Assembly: GCA_039819165.1 (NCBI GenBank)
Contig: JBCBSM010000001.1
Coordinates: 1,488,001-1,552,000 of the forward strand
Length of the DNA: 64,000 nucleotides
Origin: Planctomycetota bacterium
GTDB taxonomy: Bacteria > Planctomycetota > Phycisphaerae > Phycisphaerales > UBA1924
Direction: 5' to 3'
The notes under the pieces were generated by a model. That model saw only the letters and a list, made by a program, of their open reading frames with translations, did no database searches and was not told the origin of the DNA. The position numbers and the translations under genes were made by a program. Shown here piece after piece: positions 58,380 to 64,000 of this stretch (position 1 is its first letter; every line of letters starts with the position of its first letter).

Positions 58380-60808
58380 CCGTCCCGGCCCAGCTGCGCG
58401 GTGCGGGTGGCGCCGCCGAGGTATCCCTCGGCCTGGAGCGCATGGATGATCTGGTTGGCGACGGGCGCGCTCACCCGGCCGCCGCTGCCGGCGAACTCCA
58501 TGAGCACGGCGATGGCGTAGCGGGGCTCGGCGGCCTCGGGGTCCTCGCCCTCGCCGACGAGCCCGACGAACCACGCGTGGGTGTACTTCTCGGTGACGGG
58601 CTGGGGGTCCTCTTGGCCCGGGACGCTCTTGAGCAGCGTGGCGGGGGCCTGGGCGGTGCCGGTCTTGCCCCAGATCGTGACGCCCGGGGCGTTGAAGTAG
58701 CGGTTGTAGATGCCGTCGATCGAGACGTGGTAGCCCGTGCCGCGGTAGTCGTTGGTCGAGAGCCACAGGCCGCGTAGCGCCTGGCGGACGACCTCGGGCT
58801 CGAGGCCGATGTCATCGCGACGCCCGTCTGCGCCGCGGACGATCGTGGGCTCGATGCGGACGCCCCCGCGGGCGAGCGTGGCGTAGGCGTTGGCCGCGTG
58901 CATCGGCGACCAGACGACGGGCCCCTGGCCGATGCCCATGAGCGCCGCGTCGACGTTGGTCAGGGGCGTGCCGGCCAGCGGACCGACGAGGCCCAGGTTG
59001 CCGGGCACCGCGTCGGGGAGTTGGATGGGCCGGCGTCCGACGCCGAAGGCCCGGTAGCACTCGAAGACGCGATCGACGCCGAGCCGCGCACCGAGCGTGT
59101 TGAAGTAGATGTTGCACGAGACCATGAGCGCCTGGGCCTCGTCGGGGTCCTCGCCCAGGACGCCGGTGTGCGTTTGGAAGGCGTCGGGCCGGTAGATCCA
59201 GCAGCGGAGGATGTCCTGGCGGTTCTCGAGGAAGTGGCCGGTGCAGGGGATGCGCTCGTGCAGCGCGTGCTCGCCGCGGGAGCCCGCCCAGGCGAGGACC
59301 ATGGCCTTGGCGATGGACCCGGGTGGGTAGATGGCCGACACGGCGCGGTTGATGCGGGGGTCGCTGACGCCGATGGCGTCGTCGTCGATCTGGATGCCGC
59401 CCCGGGCGTCGGCGATGGGCATGGTGGGCGTCGAGACCATCGCCAGCACCTCGCCGGTGCGGACATCGAGCACGACGGCGGCGCCGCTGAGCGGCTCGCC
59501 GGTGTCGCGGCGGAACTTCGAGTCGGCGTGCCAGGGCTGGGCGACGGCCAGGCCGACCTCGGGCGACATGGCCGCCGCGATGCGGGCCTGGAGCACCGCA
59601 TCGATGGTGAGCGTCGCGTCGCGGCCGGGCTCGCGCGGGATGAGTCGCTCGTCGCCGGTATCGAGCTGGCGGACGCGGAGGCCGCGGAGGCCGCGGAGCC
59701 GGTGCTCCATGGCCGCCTCGATGCCGGTGTGGCCGACGCGATCGCCCTCCATGTACTGGCCGCGATCGGTGCCCCGGTCGGTCTCGGCCCGGGCGCGCTC
59801 CGCGGGGTTGGCTCCGAGCCAGGCTCTGCGGACGGCGGGGTCTTCCTGGTACACGCCCTCGCGGACCCAGCCCACGAGGTGGCTGGTGACGCCGTCGACG
59901 GTGACGCTCATGGCGCTTTCGTCGTGCAGCGGACCGGGCAGCGTCGACCGGTCGAGATCGACGGTGACGCGATCGAAGGGGTACTCGCGGGCGCGGCTGT
60001 TGCCGACGACGAGCCCGGGCACCGCGGGCACCTCGACGCGGGCGAAGCCGGCGGTGGGCTCGCCGAAGTCGGCGGGGGCATCGCTCACCAGCGGCACCTC
60101 GAGCACGGCTGTTCGCTCGGCCAGGTCCAGCACGTCGAAGCCCGCATCGTCGCCCACGGCGGGGATGACCGTGTGCGGCCTTCGCTCCTCGCGGACCGGG
60201 CGGTCGGCCTGGCGTTCGAGCCGCCGCTCGTGCTCCTGGCTGAGCTCGCGGCCGCGGGCGGTTGCGGCGCGGCGGAGCTCCCTGAGCCGGTTGCTCACAA
60301 AGTTTCGCCTGATGACACCGACGCGATCCAGCGCCTCCTTCCGCCGCTCGTAGATCTCCTCGAGCGGCACGCCCGCGTGGTCGGCGAGGACGGCCAGGCC
60401 CCGCTCGGCGTGATCGGCGAAGAAGGGCTCGTAGGCCTCGGCCAGCTCGCTCCGCTGGGTGCGGCCCAGCTCGGGCCAGGCCTCCGCGTGGGCGCGGCGG
60501 GCGAAGAAGGCCGACCACACGCCCGCCCATTCGCCGCTGAGCACGTCGTAGTCGACGCGGACATCGAAGGCCGGCCGATCCTGTGCGAGCACCCGCCCCG
60601 TGCGATCGAGGATGCGGCCGCGGGTCGTGGGCTCCCACGACAGGCGCACGAGCCGCCGCTCGGCCTCGGCCCGCAGCTGGGCGCCCTCGACCGCCGTCAG
60701 CCGCACGAGCTGGGCGCCGAGCACGGCCGTGCCCAGCAGCATCAGCCCGGCCAGCAGCAGCAGCCGGCCGTGGAACATGCCCAGGCCATCTTTGTCGTAC
60801 ATGCCCAT
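58376..60808 (-). CDS. mrdA: Penicillin-binding protein 2, elongation transpeptidase
   Basis: 810 residues, longer than the usual 630-700 because of a large charged insertion (about 160-230) in the non-catalytic domain. A membrane anchor (about 15-40) is followed by the pedestal (RGRILDRTGRVLAQDRPAF) and the transpeptidase domain with Ser498-Ile-Ala-Lys501 (PPGSIAK), SCN (VSCNIYF) and KTGTA. It partners RodA in wall elongation. The ATG at 60808 (MGM) is one of two within 6 bp, with TACAAC 7 nt upstream and no Shine-Dalgarno. Confidence 0.94.
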   Translation of the reverse strand: MGMYDKDGLGMFHGRLLLLAGLMLLGTAVLGAQLVRLTAVEGAQLRAEAERRLVRLSWEPTTRGRILDRTGRVLAQDRPAFDVRVDYDVLSGEWAGVWSAFFARRAHAEAWPELGRTQRSELAEAYEPFFADHAERGLAVLADHAGVPLEEIYERRKEALDRVGVIRRNFVSNRLRELRRAATARGRELSQEHERRLERQADRPVREERRPHTVIPAVGDDAGFDVLDLAERTAVLEVPLVSDAPADFGEPTAGFARVEVPAVPGLVVGNSRAREYPFDRVTVDLDRSTLPGPLHDESAMSVTVDGVTSHLVGWVREGVYQEDPAVRRAWLGANPAERARAETDRGTDRGQYMEGDRVGHTGIEAAMEHRLRGLRGLRVRQLDTGDERLIPREPGRDATLTIDAVLQARIAAAMSPEVGLAVAQPWHADSKFRRDTGEPLSGAAVVLDVRTGEVLAMVSTPTMPIADARGGIQIDDDAIGVSDPRINRAVSAIYPPGSIAKAMVLAWAGSRGEHALHERIPCTGHFLENRQDILRCWIYRPDAFQTHTGVLGEDPDEAQALMVSCNIYFNTLGARLGVDRVFECYRAFGVGRRPIQLPDAVPGNLGLVGPLAGTPLTNVDAALMGIGQGPVVWSPMHAANAYATLARGGVRIEPTIVRGADGRRDDIGLEPEVVRQALRGLWLSTNDYRGTGYHVSIDGIYNRYFNAPGVTIWGKTGTAQAPATLLKSVPGQEDPQPVTEKYTHAWFVGLVGEGEDPEAAEPRYAIAVLMEFAGSGGRVSAPVANQIIHALQAEGYLGGATRTAQLGRDG

Positions 60809-60815
60809 GGACTGA

Positions 60816-60821
60816 GTTGTA
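60816..60821 (-). promoter_or_regulatory. Putative -10 box for the PBP2-rodA operon
   Basis: On the minus strand TACAAC lies 7 nt before the ATG at 60808. The last base departs from the usual T. Confidence 0.3.
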
Positions 60822-61118
60822 TCGGCTTGGGCCCGCAGAAAACGCAAGGGCGACCGGGACCCGAACGATGCACGGCGCGTATCGTCCGGCGGTTGTGGAC
60901 GCTGCCGTCCGGGCGCGAGAACGGCCGCGACGACGAGTTCGACGAGCCGGCTTGGATATGGGTGAGGATCCGGGGGTGCGAGCGCTCTTCCTCGCCTCGA
61001 GGCTGCTCGAGGAGCGGTCGGGCTGGCTGCGCGAGCCGCTGCAACGCGAGCGAGCGGGCGCGCAACGCCGGCATGGTCACCATCAGCCTGGTGGTCATGC
61101 ACGACAACTAAGAACGCA
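60822..61118. other. Spacer with no supported gene
   Basis: About 300 bp between the PBP2 start and the promoter of the dockerin gene. Short reading frames cross it in both directions but none has a ribosome site, codon bias or recognisable product. It probably holds upstream promoter elements of both genes. Confidence 0.4.
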
Positions 61119-61147
61119 TTGACAGGAGGCGCGGCCGTCATTATATT
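61119..61147 (+). promoter_or_regulatory. Consensus sigma-70-type promoter
   Basis: TTGACA (61119-61124), exactly 17 nt, then TATATT (61142-61147). This is the best promoter in the window. Transcription should start near 61154, giving a leader of about 40 nt that contains AAAGGGG before the ATG at 61195. Confidence 0.85.
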
Positions 61148-61194
61148 GAGGATGCACCACAGAAGTGAAGTACGGTCGGCGAAAGGGGCGCACC

Positions 61195-62949
61195 ATGCAT
61201 CGCAGTGCCAAACACGTTCCTATCGCGGCGGCCGTGCTGCTCGTGGCGGGACTTGCTCGTCCCGTTTCGGCCCAGGGTCCGCTGGAGCAGCCGTTCCCGC
61301 CCGTGTCCAGCGTCGCGGGAGACGGCATAACCGGGTTCCGGGTCAACCTCCTTCGTGATTCGACGAGCGCCGTGGCGAGGGCGGGCGACCTCAACAACGA
61401 CGGCATCGACGATTTCATCATCGGAGCGGCATGGCCGGACAGCAGCTCGCGCTACACCGGAGCGGCCTACGTCGTGTTCGGACGCGCCGACGGGTTCCCG
61501 GGCTTCATAGACCTCATCTACCTCGATGGCACCACGGGCTTCCGACTCGAGCGCGACCCAATGGGTGATCGCGTGGGCAGTTCGGTGGCCCCCGCGGGCG
61601 ACGTCAACGGCGATGGCATCGACGATGTCGTCATCGGTGCATCGAAGCTCGCCAGCCGGTCCCAGGATAGCGGTGCGTACGTCGTGTTTGGCCGCAACGG
61701 CGGCTTCCCGGCGGTCGTCGATCTCGGCGACCTCGGCGGAACGGCCGGCTTCCGCCTCGAGGACATCCCGAGCTCGAGCCGCCAGAGCAACGAGGCCGGC
61801 AGGTCGGTGGCGTCGGCCGACGTCAACGGAGACGGCCTCAACGACATCATCGTTGGGGCTCCCAAGGCCAGCATCGGCACCCGGCTCGAGGCCGGCATCA
61901 CCTACGTGGTGTTCGGCCGCAACGGTGGCTTCCCGGCGGTGCTCAACGCCGGCGACCTCGATGGCGCCTTCGGATATCGAATCAACGGCGTCGCGAGCGA
62001 CGACCTCAGCGGCACGAGCATCGCCGGCGCGGACGACGTCAACGGCGACGGCATCGACGACATCATCATCGGTGCGAAGGACGCGCGCGCGGGCCGCGGC
62101 GAGGCGTACGTCGTGTTCGGTCGCCGTGGCACGCACCCGGCGGAGGTCGAGCTGTCGGATCTCGATGGCACCGACGGGTTCCGCCTCACGACCGGATCCC
62201 ACTCGGTCGCCCTGACCGAGGTCGGTGTCGCGGTGGCATCCACCGACGTCAACGGCGACGGCCTGGACGACGTCGTCGTCGGTGCCCCGGGTGCGGGACC
62301 CATCGGCAGCTACTACGGCCAATACAACGCGGGCCAGACCTTCGTGGTGTTCGGTCGCGACTATGGCTTCCCGGCGACGGTCACGCTGAACGAACTCCAT
62401 GGTTCCACGGGATTCCGGATCGATGGCGACCAGCCGATTGATGACTCGGGGCGTTCGGTGGGCCCGGCGGGCGACATCAACGGCGACGGCCTCGATGACC
62501 TGATCATCGGAGCGGAGCACCGAGGATCGGTGCACATCGGGTATGGCTACTACGATCGCGGCGAAGGAGCGGCGTACGTCGTATTCGGCCGCAAGGGTGG
62601 CTTCCCGGCGGTCGTGGAACTCAGCCAGGTGGACGGCGAGAGCTCCATTCGAATCGACGGCACCGGCTGCTGTCTTGCTCGCTCGGTGTCGGGCGCGGGC
62701 GACGTGAACGCCGACGGCTCGGACGACGTCGTGATCAGCAACTACGGGCGCAGCTTCGTCGTCTATGGCCGGCTGGCCGCGTGTCGCGCCGACCTGGACG
62801 GGGACGGCGAGCTGACCCTGTTCGACTTCCTCGTCTTCCAGAACCTGTTCGACGCCGGCGATCCGCTCGCGGACTTCGACGACGACGGCGAGCTGACGAT
62901 TTTCGACTTCTTGGCCTTCCAGAATGCGTTCGCCGCGGGCTGTTCGTAG
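61195..62949 (+). CDS. FG-GAP (integrin-alpha-like) beta-propeller with GC-type dockerin tail
   Basis: 584 residues. The signal peptide ends PVSAQ (about residue 27). Seven repeats carry the FG-GAP calcium motif, for example GDLNNDGIDDFIIGAAW, GDVNGDGIDDVVIGAS, ADVNGDGLNDIIVGAP and GDINGDGLDDLIIGAE, each with YVVFGR. Two EF-hand dockerin repeats end the protein (DLDGDGELTLFDFLVFQN and DFDDDGELTIFDFLAFQN, then AAGCS), nearly the same as in the protein at 48971. It is probably a calcium-stabilised surface adhesin or matrix protein. It has a consensus promoter. Confidence 0.88.
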   Translation: MHRSAKHVPIAAAVLLVAGLARPVSAQGPLEQPFPPVSSVAGDGITGFRVNLLRDSTSAVARAGDLNNDGIDDFIIGAAWPDSSSRYTGAAYVVFGRADGFPGFIDLIYLDGTTGFRLERDPMGDRVGSSVAPAGDVNGDGIDDVVIGASKLASRSQDSGAYVVFGRNGGFPAVVDLGDLGGTAGFRLEDIPSSSRQSNEAGRSVASADVNGDGLNDIIVGAPKASIGTRLEAGITYVVFGRNGGFPAVLNAGDLDGAFGYRINGVASDDLSGTSIAGADDVNGDGIDDIIIGAKDARAGRGEAYVVFGRRGTHPAEVELSDLDGTDGFRLTTGSHSVALTEVGVAVASTDVNGDGLDDVVVGAPGAGPIGSYYGQYNAGQTFVVFGRDYGFPATVTLNELHGSTGFRIDGDQPIDDSGRSVGPAGDINGDGLDDLIIGAEHRGSVHIGYGYYDRGEGAAYVVFGRKGGFPAVVELSQVDGESSIRIDGTGCCLARSVSGAGDVNADGSDDVVISNYGRSFVVYGRLAACRADLDGDGELTLFDFLVFQNLFDAGDPLADFDDDGELTIFDFLAFQNAFAAGCS

Positions 62950-63062
62950 GACTGACGGCGATCTTCCTCGGCGCTCGATGCCCCCGGTCGCGGGCGGCTC
63001 ACCGCTAGCATGATGCCATCAACGGTTCAAGGGCGATCAGGCCGCGAACCGACCGAGGTGGC

Positions 63063-63863
63063 ATGGCACGCATCTCCGCATCGATAGCGCACGCGGTTGG
63101 CCGGGCGTCGCCGGGCGATCGCGGGGCACGCACCGACGCGAGCGGCGATCGCATCCAGGGCCTCGCTCCGATCGGGGTCGTGTGGCCGCCGCTGGCCGCG
63201 CTGGCGGCGTTGCTCGGTGTCGTGCTGGGACTGGCGATCGCGGGCTGGCCCGCGCACTGGAGCGGGGGCATCGCCGTCGAGGGCGGTCCCATCGAGGGCG
63301 CGCAGCTGTGGGTGTGGATGCTGGCGTTGCTGCTGCTCACCCGGGGCATGGCGCGGGGGCTGCGTGGCGAGGTTGCGGGCTGGACGGGCCGCGACGCCTG
63401 GCACCTCGGCTGGCTGATGGTGCTCAGCGGGCTGGCGGTGCTCCGCGAGTTCGACGCCCACGTCGTGCTCAACCCCGAGGTGCTGGGCGATTGGGGCGTG
63501 CGGTACCGCCTCGACTGGTGGCTGGCGGCGGACAGCCCGGTGCTGCCGCGGATCGCCTGGGCCATCGCCGGCGCGCTCGGCGTGGCGGCCGTCGTGGTGC
63601 CGCCCGTGGTCTTCCGGGCGCGCGTGTTCGCGCTGCTGCGTCGGCTGGACCTCGCGTCGATCCTGATGGCGGCCGGCGTGGCGCTCGTCGTGGCGGGCTA
63701 CCTGTCCGACGACGTGCTGGGCCGCGACCAGTTCGTGCCCACGGCCTACATGCAGATGATCGAGGAGGGGGCCGAGCTCGTCGGCGTCGCCTTCGTGCTC
63801 TGCGCCATGCGGGTGGTCGCGGCGCGGCCGCTGGCGGTGCGGGAGGGTCGAGCGGCGGCGTAA
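63063..63863 (+). CDS. Multi-pass membrane protein, unknown
   Basis: 266 residues with about six membrane helices (approximately 38-62, 80-98, 118-130, 160-185, 197-215 and 232-250). A conserved-looking RDAWHLGWLMVLSGLAVLREFDAH and an acidic-plus-Met stretch MQMIEEGAELVGVAF, similar to ends of small integral membrane proteins, are visible. I do not recognise a named family. GAGGTGG precedes the ATG. It ends 44 bp before the convergent partial gene at the right edge. Confidence 0.6.
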   Translation: MARISASIAHAVGRASPGDRGARTDASGDRIQGLAPIGVVWPPLAALAALLGVVLGLAIAGWPAHWSGGIAVEGGPIEGAQLWVWMLALLLLTRGMARGLRGEVAGWTGRDAWHLGWLMVLSGLAVLREFDAHVVLNPEVLGDWGVRYRLDWWLAADSPVLPRIAWAIAGALGVAAVVVPPVVFRARVFALLRRLDLASILMAAGVALVVAGYLSDDVLGRDQFVPTAYMQMIEEGAELVGVAFVLCAMRVVAARPLAVREGRAAA

Positions 63864-63907
63864 GGCCGGCGACCGCGATCTCGCCGTCCCGCTCTATGCG
63901 GCCGCGG

Positions 63908-64000
63908 CTACTTCTGCCGCTCGAGCTCGGCGTAGGCGTTGTGGCTGTGGATGCTCTCGTAGTTCTCGCTGGAGATCGCGAACCAGGTCACGCGGTCCTC
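63908..64000 (-). CDS. C-terminal fragment of an unrecognised gene (runs off right edge)
   Basis: Thirty residues are visible on the minus strand, ending with TAG at 63910-63908: the end reads NYESIHSHNAYAELERQK. The reading frame is open to the window edge. No family can be assigned from so short a tail. Confidence 0.5.
   Translation of the reverse strand, partial: EDRVTWFAISSENYESIHSHNAYAELERQK

Overview
The window is about 64 kb of very GC-rich DNA densely packed with genes on both strands. It looks like chromosome from a planctomycete of the class Phycisphaerae. The evidence is C-terminal VPAP-hydrophobic-RRRR tails (PEP-CTERM-like), two beta-propeller proteins ending in a double EF-hand 'GC-type' dockerin, planctomycete-style prepilin proteins, a PVC-type small basic protein, a MoxR ATPase and an hpnCDE squalene cluster. 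I see no rRNA, tRNA, CRISPR array, insertion sequence, integrase or phage module, so this reads as core chromosome with a few lineage-specific islands.

Layout. 1-3811 (-): a type II secretion-like cluster gspF-G-H-I-J, with gspJ running off the left edge. 3891-5403: a lipoprotein glutathione peroxidase divergent from a two-domain 6-pyruvoyl-tetrahydropterin synthase homologue. 5407-7955: a tandem family of four related secreted PEP-CTERM-like proteins; the reverse-strand copy is frameshifted. 7952-13696: MoxR, a secreted zinc-peptidase candidate, an aminotransferase, the small basic protein, a SPOR-like membrane protein and a lone NuoI. 13970-18182: another PEP-CTERM-like protein with a clear terminator, pyrF, a DUF971 protein and recG. 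18201-23452: a CI-type HTH protein, elbB, map, pyrC, gpmA and a prepilin-like protein. 23471-29209: a coiled-coil lipoprotein with a DUF2007 partner, an RsbU-type phosphatase, atoE with an aminotransferase, PrxQ and a small protein. 29219-37474: surE, a zinc-ribbon membrane protein, a serine beta-lactamase-like hydrolase, a tyrosine phosphatase-cytochrome fusion, an MscS channel and an S9A peptidase. 37505-44430: an ABC ATPase with a large membrane partner, an M20 peptidase, small membrane proteins and a prepilin-like protein. 44578-48956: hpnE-hpnD-hpnC divergent from ispH, which joins isoprenoid precursor supply to squalene. 48971-54216: a dockerin propeller and a methionine synthase split into two overlapping genes. 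54232-60808: dinG, rsmG, rodA and a PBP2, the last two being the cell-elongation pair. 61195-63863: an FG-GAP propeller with dockerin and a membrane protein. The right edge holds the C-terminus of an unrecognised gene.

Points that stand out. (1) At least ten genes lack a Shine-Dalgarno sequence and instead have a TAnnnT-like hexamer 5-9 nt before the start codon, which suggests widespread leaderless transcription. (2) A secreted tyrosine-phosphatase domain is fused to a cytochrome c'-like C-terminal CxxCH. (3) The tandem PEP-CTERM-like paralogue array shows blocks of near-identity and one frameshifted copy. (4) A 26-bp near-perfect palindrome overlaps the promoter of the split metH. (5) A duplicated pterin synthase has one domain without zinc ligands. 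All calls come from reading the sequence and recalled family knowledge; no database search was run.
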